Shown piece by piece: positions 8,020-15,281 of a DNA stretch of 64,000 bases. Both the position numbers and the translations under genes were made by a program. Below the pieces are notes generated by a model. That model was not told the origin of the DNA, searched no databases, and was given only the letters and a program-made list of their open reading frames with translations. Source of the DNA: Verrucomicrobium sp. BvORR106 (GTDB taxonomy: Bacteria; Verrucomicrobiota; Verrucomicrobiia; Verrucomicrobiales; Verrucomicrobiaceae). The stretch covers positions 1 through 64,000 of the forward strand of contig NZ_BATR01000124.1 in the NCBI RefSeq assembly GCF_000739655.1, written 5' to 3'. Numbering within the stretch: the first letter of the stretch is position 1; each line of letters begins with the position of its first letter.

Positions 8020-8108
8020 CAAGGCAAGTTAGATCATCTTAGAACAATGCGATGACCGGTGGTTCGCTCGGGGTGTCAACCACGACCCCCTTTCCAAGCA
8101 TCATCATC

Positions 8109-8711
8109 ATGAAAAACATCGCCATCGTTTACTTCTCCGGCTCAGGTCACACCGCTCTTATGGCTGAGGCCGTCAAAAGCGGAGCAAGCTCTGTAGCCGG
8201 AGTGGATGTCACTCTCATTCCGATCGAGGGCAAAGACATCGTGGAAGGCCGCTACACGAACAATGAGGTCCTGACCCAACTCACGGCTGCAGATGCCATC
8301 ATCTTCGGCACCCCGACTTACATGGCCGGACCTTCCGCGCAGTTCAAAGCCTTCGCCGATGCCACGGGCATGATCTGGTTCCAGCGCGGCTGGCGCAACA
8401 AGATTGCCGGGGGCTTCACGCACAGCGGCTCTCCCAGCGGGGACAAGGTCGTGACGCTCAACTACCTCAGCGCGCTGGCGGCTCAGCAGGCCATGATCTG
8501 GGTGAACTTCCCGGAGATCCCTTCCTTCAACTTTGGCAAGGACGATGGCCTGAATCGCTTTGGGTTCTACACCGGTGCAGCCGGTGCCACGCCGATGAAT
8601 CCCGGTGCTCCCGCCAAGGTGGATACAGGTGACCTGCTCACGGCGGAGACCTATGGCCGCCATCTGGCGGAGGTGACTCTGCGCTTCAACTCGGCTTCCG
8701 CTCAGGCCTGA
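8109..8711 (+). CDS. WrbA-like flavodoxin / NAD(P)H:quinone oxidoreductase
   Basis: The 200-residue product begins MKNIAIVYFSGSGHTALMAE, the FMN phosphate-binding loop of flavodoxin-fold proteins. The FGTPTYMAGPSAQFKAFAD segment is the second flavin-contact region typical of WrbA and related quinone reductases, and GFTHSGSPSGDK the third. Such enzymes reduce quinones by two electrons with NAD(P)H and limit redox stress. The frame extends upstream but the ATG at 8109 starts the fold. It is divergent from the LysR gene and upstream of a DoxX-like gene, so a LysR-controlled quinone-stress unit is likely. Confidence 0.85.
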   Translation: MKNIAIVYFSGSGHTALMAEAVKSGASSVAGVDVTLIPIEGKDIVEGRYTNNEVLTQLTAADAIIFGTPTYMAGPSAQFKAFADATGMIWFQRGWRNKIAGGFTHSGSPSGDKVVTLNYLSALAAQQAMIWVNFPEIPSFNFGKDDGLNRFGFYTGAAGATPMNPGAPAKVDTGDLLTAETYGRHLAEVTLRFNSASAQA

Positions 8712-8761
8712 TTTTTGGGCATCCACCTTGTCGATCCTTCACCCCTTCGCGCTCCTCCTTT

Positions 8762-9130
8762 ATGAAAACTGCTTCCCTTGTCGCACGACTCCTCCTCGCC
8801 TTGATCTTCATTGTTTTTGGCCTGAATTTCTGGCTGAAGTTCATCCCGGTGCCACCCGCCAGCGGTCAGGCCGGGGCCTTCCTCGGTGCCATGTTCGTCA
8901 GTGGCTATCTGGCAGTCATCAAGGCGCTTGAGGTCGTCGGCGGCCTGTTGGTGCTGAGCAAGCGCTCCTTGCCGCTGGGGCTCCTCGTGCTCGGGCCGAT
9001 CATCATCAACATCAACCTCTATGACCTGTTCCTTTCCAAGGGGTTCAACCCGCCAGCGTTGCTGGCAGCTGTGCTTTCCTTGTTCCTCTTGTGGAGCGAA
9101 CGGAATCGTTTTGCCGCTCTGGTGAGATAA
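8762..9130 (+). CDS. DoxX-like membrane protein
   Basis: A 122-residue protein with four hydrophobic helices: about residues 6-27, 44-63, 72-90 and 98-113. The opening ARLLLALIFIVFGLNFWLKF and the segment LAVIKALEVVGGLLVL fit the DoxX/DoxD-like family of small membrane proteins, often found beside redox enzymes. It follows the WrbA-like gene by 50 bp on the same strand and ends at a strong terminator hairpin. The molecular role is not established for this group. Confidence 0.8.
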   Translation: MKTASLVARLLLALIFIVFGLNFWLKFIPVPPASGQAGAFLGAMFVSGYLAVIKALEVVGGLLVLSKRSLPLGLLVLGPIIININLYDLFLSKGFNPPALLAAVLSLFLLWSERNRFAALVR

Positions 9131-9158
9131 CGGATTGAAGATCACCATCGGCCCCCGA

Positions 9159-9190
9159 AGAGAGGCGCAGGGAAACCTGCGCCTCTTCTT
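9159..9190 (+). terminator. Intrinsic terminator after DoxX-like gene
   Basis: AGAGGCGCAGG-GAAA-CCTGCGCCTCT (9161-9186) is a perfect 11-bp stem with a GNRA-type tetraloop followed by TCTTGT, starting 31 bp after the stop codon. Confidence 0.8.
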
Positions 9191-9283
9191 GTAGTTGTGC
9201 ATATTCGTGGCGGTGCTCCAGACCTTGTGCTATCGGTTTCCCCCTCACCCGAGGCGACCAATCTCCATTCCGACCCGACGATC

Positions 9284-9658
9284 ATGTTCAAGACCGGCCA
9301 GCAGGTGGTGTGCATCAACGACGAATTCGACCCGTGGGTTTATGACCTGTACCGGGCTCTGCCAAAGAAGAACCGGATCTACACTGTCCGGGCAGTAGGG
9401 GTGGGACGGTCCAATCCCACCTTCGTGGTGAACGATGATGCTGAGATCAAGCTGAGCGGGGCTGAATTTGACCTCCTTCTCTTGTTGGAAGAACTGCGCA
9501 ATCCGGATGATCCGCATTCTAGCGTGAAGCAGGAGCTTGGCTTCCGCTCAGAACGATTTGCCCCGCTGGAGGAGGAAGTGGAAGAGGCGGAAGAATACGA
9601 ACTCGTGGGCACAGGGAAAGCCGCGGAGTCTTGGGAACCCGCGACCAAGCCAGGTTAA
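9284..9658 (+). CDS. Conserved-looking small acidic protein, unknown function
   Basis: The 124-residue product starts MFKTGQQVVCINDEFDPWVY and continues LPKKNRIYTVRAVGVGRSNP, a pattern like the small beta-barrel opening of several unassigned proteins that begin with a G-Q-x-V-V-C strand. The C-terminal third is strongly acidic (FAPLEEEVEEAEEYE). There are no membrane segments. The ATG at 9284 was preferred to the upstream start at 9197, which would lie against the preceding terminator. No partner gene is evident; it stands alone before tRNA-Val. Confidence 0.6.
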   Translation: MFKTGQQVVCINDEFDPWVYDLYRALPKKNRIYTVRAVGVGRSNPTFVVNDDAEIKLSGAEFDLLLLLEELRNPDDPHSSVKQELGFRSERFAPLEEEVEEAEEYELVGTGKAAESWEPATKPG

Positions 9659-9824
9659 ACTGACCTCAATGGACCTGGCCCCGAGGAGATGATCGAAGGG
9701 GGGAGGGAAGTTGCTCGGCAGCAACGGGTGAGAGCTTCTCGGACCCCGAAAAAAAGTTCAAGAAAGTGAAGATTTTAGTGGCAAAGTTTTTGGTCTGAGG
9801 TACATAAACCTCCGCTTCGGCGAC

Positions 9825-9899
9825 GCGCGGTTAGCTCAGTGGTAGAGCGCTTGCTTCACACGCAAGATGTCACAGGTTCGAACCCTGTATCGCGCACCA
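9825..9899 (+). tRNA. tRNA-Val (anticodon CAC)
   Basis: A 75-base cloverleaf with encoded CCA. The acceptor stem is GCGCGGT/ATCGCGC with one G-T pair. The anticodon stem-loop is CTTGC-TTCACAC-GCAAG, giving CAC at positions 34-36. The T arm is ACAGG-TTCGAAC-CCTGT. It reads GUG codons. Confidence 0.97.
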
Positions 9900-9919
9900 T
9901 CCTTCAAGTAACAGTTCAC

Positions 9920-9957
9920 CCGCAGAGAGACTCCCTTTCGAGTTCTGCGGTTTTTTT
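9920..9957 (+). terminator. Intrinsic terminator after tRNA-Val
   Basis: CCGCAGA (9920-9926) pairs with TCTGCGG (9944-9950), with an inner ACTC/GAGT stem, and is followed by seven T. This is a strong rho-independent terminator 20 bp beyond the tRNA. Confidence 0.85.
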
Positions 9958-9988
9958 GTGTCAATATGCCAACGACGGCCGCGGTTTT

Positions 9989-10666
9989 TTATGCCCTGTG
10001 GGCATCGATCCCGGCGAGGATAAGATCAATGCCTGCCAGGTAATCTGCCCGATCATCATGAGTGCGCAGTTGGTGGGTGACACTGCGGGCAAAGGGGTAC
10101 TCAACCGGATCGAGTTGAGACCAGGTGTTGGACATCGCCTCCAGGAACTCGGATCGATCCAAGCCGTGGGTCCGGGCATACTGGGTATTGGCTGCGTTCT
10201 GCCCGCTGACGCCGAGGATGTAGTGCAGCAGTGCGGAGGCCGCGGCCCACTGCTGGTCGCCTGACCCACCCAGTTGGCGAACCTGCTGACCGATCCGTTC
10301 CACAATGCGGAGGATGGGCTGTTGCCCCATGGCGCGCGTGAGTGCGGAGCCCACCCAGGGATGGGCATCGATGGCATCGAACACCCCGAGCGCGAGAGCT
10401 CGAATGGCGGCCTTGGGGTTCGCACCTTCGACGGTCGTCTCCAGCGTGCGGGCGACAATGGCTTCGCAGGCGGCGGTAACCAGATCCTCCTTGTTATCAA
10501 TGTGCCAGTAGATGGCACCTGCACCGGTGGCGAGACGTTCCGACAGTGCTCGAAAAGTCAGGCCGCCTTCTCCGCTGCAGTCCAGGAGTTCTACAGCGGC
10601 ATCAATGATGCGATCCCGCGTGAGTGACTCCTCACGCCTTGGGGAGGTCCGTGACTTTCTCGGCAT
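9989..10666 (-). CDS. TetR-family repressor beside TetX-like monooxygenase
   Basis: A 225-residue TetR-type protein. The N-terminal HTH is LTRDRIIDAAVELLDCSGEG followed by GLTFRALSERLATGAGAIYWHIDNKEDL, which carries the TetR-class recognition helix pattern (GAIYWHIDNKEDL). The C-terminal part fits the TetR_C ligand-binding domain. The ATG at 10666 was chosen; a GTG five codons upstream is possible. It is divergent from a TetX-like FAD monooxygenase with two tandem palindromes in the 85 bp between them, the arrangement of tetracycline-type repressor/effector pairs. The inducer is not known and need not be tetracycline. Confidence 0.88.
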   Translation of the reverse strand: MPRKSRTSPRREESLTRDRIIDAAVELLDCSGEGGLTFRALSERLATGAGAIYWHIDNKEDLVTAACEAIVARTLETTVEGANPKAAIRALALGVFDAIDAHPWVGSALTRAMGQQPILRIVERIGQQVRQLGGSGDQQWAAASALLHYILGVSGQNAANTQYARTHGLDRSEFLEAMSNTWSQLDPVEYPFARSVTHQLRTHDDRADYLAGIDLILAGIDAHRA

Positions 10667-10682
10667 TGCCGATCTTGACACA

Positions 10683-10726
10683 AATGGAATGATGTTCCAG
10701 TTTTAAGAATGGAACAGTGTTCCATT
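10683..10726. promoter_or_regulatory. Tandem TetR-type operators in divergent promoter
   Basis: A perfect palindrome AATGGAAC-AGT-GTTCCATT (10708-10726) and an imperfect copy AATGGAAT-GAT-GTTCCAGT (10683-10701) lie 25 bp apart between the divergent tetR and monooxygenase genes. Spacing and symmetry fit two TetR dimers controlling both promoters. Confidence 0.75.
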
Positions 10727-10751
10727 ATCCCGCTTATGGAGTTTCGAAACT

Positions 10752-11909
10752 ATGAATGATAGCCAGCCATCCAGGACCACTGACGTCATCATCATCGGGG
10801 CTGGCCTGGGCGGGCTCATGCTCGCACGCGTCCTCCATGTTCACGGCATCCCATCGATAGTCTATGAAGCCGAGGCATCGCCCACGTCTCGTGGCCAAGG
10901 AGGCATGCTGGACATTCATGAGTGCGATGGACAACTCGCGCTAAAGGAGGCAGGACTCTTCGACGAGTTTCTCGCAATCGTGCATCCTGGTGGTCAGGCC
11001 ACGCGGGTGCTCGATCAGCACGGGCAAGTTCTGCTTGATGAACCCGACACCGGCGACGGCGGGCGTCCCGAGGTGCCGCGGGGAGAGCTTCGTCGGATCC
11101 TGATCAACTCCCTCCCAGAAGGCACCATCCAGTGGGGACACAAAGTCGCATCGGTTTCTCCGATGGGCGGCGGGCTGCACACGGTGAATTTCACCAATGG
11201 CTCCGCAGTCTCGACCAACTTTCTGGTGGGTGCCGATGGCGCCTGGTCCAAGGTCCGCCCACTCCTTTCGCCTGCAAAGCCTGTCTATCTCGGCATCTCG
11301 TTCATCGAGGCATACTTGCTGGATGGCGATGTCCGGCATCCAGCGAGTGCTAAGGCGGTTGGCAGCGGCTCAATGTTCGCACTGGCGCCGGGCAGGGGAA
11401 TCATGGCGCATCGTGAACCTGATGGCGTGCTCCACGCGTACGTCGCGTTGCACAAGCCGCTGGACTGGTTCAACAGCATCGACTTCTCGGTGCCAGAGGT
11501 TGCGACGCCCCGCGTCGCCGAGGAATTTCGCGGGTGGGCTCCAGAGTTGACCGCGCTCATCACCGACGGTGAATCCGCCCCGGTGCCGCGGCTGCTTCAC
11601 ACGCTCCCGTTTGATCATCGGTGGGATCGTGTTCCCGGGTTGACCTTGCTCGGCGATGCCGCCCACTTGATGGCGCCGGCGGGTGAAGGGGCCAACCTTG
11701 CCATGTACGATGGTGCCAATCTTGGGAAAGCCATCGGCGCTCATCCAAGCAACATCGAGGCGGCATTGGTAGCCTACGAAGAGGAGATGTTTTCCCGTTG
11801 CTCGAATGCGACCGTCGAAGCAGAGCACATGCTCAAGATGTGCCTGGACGACAATGCTCCTCAGAGCTTGGTTGAGTTCTTTGCCAGCGTGAGGCAGCAC
11901 GCCCTTTGA
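10752..11909 (+). CDS. TetX-like FAD-dependent monooxygenase
   Basis: A 385-residue class A flavoprotein monooxygenase. The Rossmann FAD loop is VIIIGAGLGGLMLARVLH at the N-terminus; RGQGGMLDIHE and EVPRGELRRIL (the Arg that contacts FAD) follow; the second FAD motif is LTLLGDAAHLMAPAGEGANL. Length and these motifs match the TetX group, which hydroxylates tetracyclines, and related aromatic hydroxylases. The divergent TetR gene and its operators support an inducible drug-modifying or antibiotic-tailoring role. TetX itself has the G-x-G-x-x-G and GDAAHLM motifs in the same places, but substrate residues were not compared. Co-substrate would be NADPH and oxygen. Confidence 0.85.
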   Translation: MNDSQPSRTTDVIIIGAGLGGLMLARVLHVHGIPSIVYEAEASPTSRGQGGMLDIHECDGQLALKEAGLFDEFLAIVHPGGQATRVLDQHGQVLLDEPDTGDGGRPEVPRGELRRILINSLPEGTIQWGHKVASVSPMGGGLHTVNFTNGSAVSTNFLVGADGAWSKVRPLLSPAKPVYLGISFIEAYLLDGDVRHPASAKAVGSGSMFALAPGRGIMAHREPDGVLHAYVALHKPLDWFNSIDFSVPEVATPRVAEEFRGWAPELTALITDGESAPVPRLLHTLPFDHRWDRVPGLTLLGDAAHLMAPAGEGANLAMYDGANLGKAIGAHPSNIEAALVAYEEEMFSRCSNATVEAEHMLKMCLDDNAPQSLVEFFASVRQHAL

Positions 11910-11936
11910 AACTGATTGAATGAGAGGAATGCTCGA

Positions 11937-12689
11937 CTATTTCTCGAGGGGCGCAGGCAGAAGGCTCTTAGGGATGGTGGAAGTGTCTTTGTTTTTGAGT
12001 CTAGTGCGGAGATCTTCCAAGTCAGTGGCGACATTTGCACCCGTTTCTTGTTTGCGCTCCAGTATTCGAATTTCAAGGGGCAGGATGTTCTCAAAGTAGC
12101 TCTCTGGGTCGAATGCGCCGATCGCCTTTTCCCTTTCCAACAGCCATTGAAGGCATTTTACCTGCATTTCCTGGTACGAGAGATGTTTGTTGACCTGTAG
12201 CCACTCGGCCAATCCTCCCGCTTCATCAAACGCAGTGCCATCGTGGTAGGGCTTGGGATGGTCTTTGCCATCCCTGCCTTTCCTCATGTAACCGTAGGAA
12301 GAGTAGTCATTCGGGCGATCCTCAAGCTGGAAACTAATAATTGCGTAGCAGGCGGCACCCACTGAGTGATTCAAGTAATGGTTCCGAAATGGGATTGACT
12401 GACGCTCATCCACGAGATGCTTCTGGAGATGCGGGAACGCTTTGTCCTTGAACTCTTTCAGTTTGAGAAATGCCAACTGACACTTTTTAAACTGCCTTAC
12501 GTATTCAGCATCGTCTTTGCCACCGGTACCCGGGCTAAACAATGGCGTCTCCTTGGCCCGCTCGTGGTTGAAAACCAATTCCTCGATATGCGCTTTTATC
12601 TCAGTGGTCTCCGCCTCTGTTGCAGGAGTCGCCATGCACCAGGCTGGAAACATCAGGCTGGCCACAAGAAGCTTTAGACATGCACGCAT
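11937..12689 (-). CDS. Secreted protein of unknown function
   Basis: The 250-residue product begins MRACLKLLVASLMFPAWCMA, a signal peptide with a likely cleavage after CMA. The mature part is helical and charged, with HIEELVFNHERAKETP, CQLAFLKLKEFKDKAFPHLQ and VDERQSIPFRNHYLNHSVGA. The His/Cys-rich segment GAACYAIISFQLEDRP lies near its middle. No catalytic motif was recognised. It is the last gene of a four-gene minus-strand run and is convergent with the TetX-like gene, 27 bp away. Confidence 0.65.
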   Translation of the reverse strand: MRACLKLLVASLMFPAWCMATPATEAETTEIKAHIEELVFNHERAKETPLFSPGTGGKDDAEYVRQFKKCQLAFLKLKEFKDKAFPHLQKHLVDERQSIPFRNHYLNHSVGAACYAIISFQLEDRPNDYSSYGYMRKGRDGKDHPKPYHDGTAFDEAGGLAEWLQVNKHLSYQEMQVKCLQWLLEREKAIGAFDPESYFENILPLEIRILERKQETGANVATDLEDLRTRLKNKDTSTIPKSLLPAPLEK

Positions 12690-12731
12690 AGAAGTTGGTG
12701 ATTAGGTTAGTTTCGCGTACTTGCCAGGGGT

Positions 12732-13100
12732 CTACTTCGGCTGTCGCTTGCCGGTGATTCTCCGGGCCTTGTCGAAGTCGAGCACTTCGAAGGTTGCGTA
12801 GTCGTCACTGAAAGTCATCACGGCGTGCTCTCCGCCTTTGCGATTGAGCTCCACGGTCTTGATGTCTTTGATGACGAATTTCGCTGTGAAATGCGGATGG
12901 CGGAATGTGCCGTCAGGCATGAACACGCACTCCCGATCCGGCACCCCAGCGCTCACATTGCGCCATGACCACTTGTTGGTGAGCAGGAAATCTCGCAGGT
13001 TCGCGGTCGTGCTGATGCGGCTAGGCTCCTTTGGAGGAAGCTGTGCCTTTGCCAGCGAGGTGAAAGCAATGAGCGAACAGAGGAGCAGAAGGAGTTTCAT
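12732..13100 (-). CDS. Small secreted protein of unknown function
   Basis: A 122-residue product with signal peptide MKLLLLLCSLIAFTSLAKAQ. The mature sequence (RISTTANLRDFLLTNKWSWRN, CVFMPDGTFRHPHFTAKFVIKD, AVMTFSDDYATFEVLDFDKAR) has the W-x-W and F-x-x-D-G-T-F pattern seen in many small exported beta-rich proteins that monitor or bind small ligands, but the family was not identified. It sits between a DUF6891-like gene and another secreted protein gene on the same strand, with gaps of 36 and 42 bp. Confidence 0.65.
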   Translation of the reverse strand: MKLLLLLCSLIAFTSLAKAQLPPKEPSRISTTANLRDFLLTNKWSWRNVSAGVPDRECVFMPDGTFRHPHFTAKFVIKDIKTVELNRKGGEHAVMTFSDDYATFEVLDFDKARRITGKRQPK

Positions 13101-13136
13101 GAGTTTGCTTGAAGCTGGTTTGAGGGCGGGAAATAC

Positions 13137-13853
13137 TCAGACTTTGGATGTCCGCTCAGTAGCGGATCGCTTCTGCCAACGAATGTTGGGAATATTGATG
13201 CGTTGCTGAACGGTGCCGTCCCATTCAGTCCTGAGGCCACGTCTCTCCAGCACTTGTTGGATAATTCTGCCAACCTCGAGGCCGCGGTCATCAGTGCCCA
13301 GGATATCACCATAGGTGAGCATCAGACCTTCACCATCAACGGCGCGTTCGAGGTCTTGACCATGGTAGAAGCAGTACCCAATGATTGGAGAGTTTCCCTG
13401 TCCAGCGTCGTGCCAGACCTCAGTGATGTCCTCAATACCGTCTGATTGGGTGTAGCCCGCATTTTGCAGCGCGATGACGTGGCTTTGCTCAAGTTCCGCG
13501 AATGCCTGATCCAGGCGATCGCAGTCCGTCACTGTGGTCCATGACGCCTCTTCTGCCAGCTTCCGTTTCAGATCCAATCCGATCTGCTCGTGAACCCATG
13601 TTTCATCCAGAGTGCCCGGTTCAAAGACATCATTACAAAGGGTGTCGGCGATCTCATCTGGTTCGTAAAAACCAGTCCGAACATAGTATCGGATTCGCTC
13701 TAGTGCTTCTGCGCAGTCTTCGTCCATGTCAGGGTGGGGAATAGTGAAACGGTAAGTGAGGAGATCGACCTTGTTGAGCTCTGGCTCAACAAGCAAGGTC
13801 TCATGACCGAGAACAACGATGCTATCTTGCAGGAGGCATTCAACGATGCCCAT
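13137..13853 (-). CDS. DUF6891-like protein
   Basis: A 238-residue cytoplasmic protein. The C-terminal half carries a pattern I associate with DUF6891: ALQNAGYTQSDGIEDITEV, GYCFYHGQDLERAVDGEGL, LTYGDILGTDDRGLEVGR, RRGLRTEWDGTVQQRI and IRWQKR. The N-terminal half is acidic and helical. Function is unknown for the family. It overlaps no neighbour and follows a small membrane protein gene by 11 bp, so it is probably the second gene of the run. Assignment to DUF6891 is from memory of the motif and should be confirmed. Confidence 0.7.
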   Translation of the reverse strand: MGIVECLLQDSIVVLGHETLLVEPELNKVDLLTYRFTIPHPDMDEDCAEALERIRYYVRTGFYEPDEIADTLCNDVFEPGTLDETWVHEQIGLDLKRKLAEEASWTTVTDCDRLDQAFAELEQSHVIALQNAGYTQSDGIEDITEVWHDAGQGNSPIIGYCFYHGQDLERAVDGEGLMLTYGDILGTDDRGLEVGRIIQQVLERRGLRTEWDGTVQQRINIPNIRWQKRSATERTSKV

Positions 13854-13864
13854 TCGATGACGCT

Positions 13865-14080
13865 CTAGCCTTGCTTGCTCGTGCCAAGGGCGGTTGCGAC
13901 ATGATAGGTGGCTCCCACTGCGAGCATGATTTGGATGAGTGGCACGAGGACATCATAGATTTTGGGCGGGCTCCCAGATGCTGTTGGCAGCAGCCTGATG
14001 AAGTAGGGGAAAGCGATCGCCACCGCCCAGAATGCCAGATTGAGAAGGAGGATGTTTCGTTTTGTCGGTGCCTCGTTCAT
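13865..14080 (-). CDS. Small two-helix membrane protein
   Basis: A 71-residue product, MNEAPTKRNILLLNLAFWAV then AIAFPYFIRLL, with a second hydrophobic stretch VLVPLIQIMLAVGATYHVATAL. It is probably an inner-membrane protein with both ends on one side. The ATG at 14080 avoids an unlikely polar lead. It is the first gene of the four-gene minus-strand run ending at 11937. Nothing identifies its role. Confidence 0.5.
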   Translation of the reverse strand: MNEAPTKRNILLLNLAFWAVAIAFPYFIRLLPTASGSPPKIYDVLVPLIQIMLAVGATYHVATALGTSKQG

Positions 14081-14610
14081 AGTGCTCAGGTTTTCAGGGT
14101 GGATGGCTTGGGTGGCATCGTATTCGCCAGGCCACATAACCTGCGGGCGACGGCGAGACGGGCCAGCCTGCTCCGCTCGGTGGATGATCGAGCACTTTTC
14201 GCGTTAGGGACAGATGAGGCCATGTTTCAGGTTCTCTCCAGCGGGTATCCCAGTATCCACAGTCCTGCGCACTTCGTCAGAAAAATTTTAAGGTCCCACG
14301 CATCTGGTGAGTAGGGATTGCCGTATTCGCTCTACAGAATTAGCCAGCTTCGATCTGCCGTTCTCCCAAGCGGTAGCGCAAACTCCATATCCAGTGGAGT
14401 CCACAGGCGGGCAATTCAGCACCCCCAAAACCCCCTCTCGACCATGAATACCACAATTCGGCCCGTGCTCCTTGCGACTGCACCAGATGAGGCCGTTGCC
14501 GCCAAGAGCGGAAGATTTCGGCCGGAAATGTCACATCTGGCCTAGCTCGTTCGTCATTTAAGCAACGACACCCCCGGAGTTTAAGGCTTGTACTTTCCCA
14601 TCAACTGAGC
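14081..14610. other. Intergenic stretch with no recognised gene
   Basis: About 530 bp between the small membrane protein gene and the TetR operator. Short open frames here lack credible starts or composition. It presumably holds the promoter of the minus-strand run and, near its right end, that of the tetR-pump operon. No repeat or RNA structure was recognised. Confidence 0.4.
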
Positions 14611-14652
14611 CAGACCGTCCAGACGGTGTGCGTAAACCGTCTGGACGGTCTG
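14611..14652. promoter_or_regulatory. 42-bp nested palindromic operator for TetR/RND operon
   Basis: CAGACCGTCCAGACGGT (14611-14627), an 8-bp spacer, then its exact reverse complement (14636-14652). Each 17-base arm also contains its own palindrome ACCGTC-NN-GACGGT, so two identical operator units stand 22 bp apart in opposite orientation. It ends 17 bp before the tetR start codon, a position suited to tight autorepression. Confidence 0.85.
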
Positions 14653-14669
14653 AATGAATCAAATTTCAT

Positions 14670-15254
14670 ATGTCTCGACCGAATCCCGTAATCAAAGACA
14701 CGCTCCTCGACGCCGCCGAAACCATTGCCGCCCGCGATGGGGTGGCTCGACTCACCTTTGACGCCGTGGCGGCAGAAGCCGGCGTCAGCAAGGGTGGGGT
14801 GCTTCACTACTTCACGACCAAAGACCAGCTCATCGAAGGGATGGTCAAACGTACCGCCAATCGCTGGCGGGATTATTTCAAAGCCGCCTACGACAATGAG
14901 CCGGAAGGGCCTGGTCGCATGACCCGGGGTCTGCTCAAGAGTTGTTTCACGGATGCCCAGACTTGGACGGAGGCACTGCGTCGCGCGTTTGGGTCCGTCT
15001 TCGCCGCGCTGGCTCACAATCCAGCTCTCATCGAGCCGATGCGGGAGGCCTACACCGAGTTCTACCAGTACGTGGAACAGGATGGCCTGCCTCCAGGAGT
15101 CGCGGAGTCCGTCACCACCGCCATGGACGGCTTGTGGTTTTACTGGGTCCTCCGGCTTCGCCCGGTGAATCAAGGCGACCTGGATCGCATGCGCGGCGCA
15201 CTAGAGCTGACGCTCAACGACGCCCTCAAATCTGTGGCTCAAGCCGCCGCCTGA
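14670..15254 (+). CDS. TetR-family repressor of RND efflux operon
   Basis: A 194-residue TetR/AcrR protein. The HTH is IKDTLLDAAETIAARDGVAR, LTFDAVAAEAGVSKGGVLHY and FTTKDQLIEGMV, the canonical G-x-LYxHFxxKxxL form (here GVLHYFTTKDQLI). The C-terminal domain is of the ligand-binding type common in repressors of efflux pumps. It is the first gene of a three-gene operon with an adaptor and an RND pump, 27 bp upstream of the adaptor, and lies directly behind a 42-bp double operator. The ligand is probably a pump substrate. Confidence 0.9.
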   Translation: MSRPNPVIKDTLLDAAETIAARDGVARLTFDAVAAEAGVSKGGVLHYFTTKDQLIEGMVKRTANRWRDYFKAAYDNEPEGPGRMTRGLLKSCFTDAQTWTEALRRAFGSVFAALAHNPALIEPMREAYTEFYQYVEQDGLPPGVAESVTTAMDGLWFYWVLRLRPVNQGDLDRMRGALELTLNDALKSVAQAAA

Positions 15255-15281
15255 AGAATCTCTTATACACACATTCACACC

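Noticed and set aside
9197..9283. Longer N-terminus for the small acidic protein
   Set aside because: The extra residues come directly after a terminator hairpin and look unlike the rest; the ATG at 9284 starts the conserved-looking strand.
10752..11909. Naming the monooxygenase tet(X)
   Set aside because: FAD motifs are shared by many class A hydroxylases; the substrate site was not compared and the inducer is unknown.
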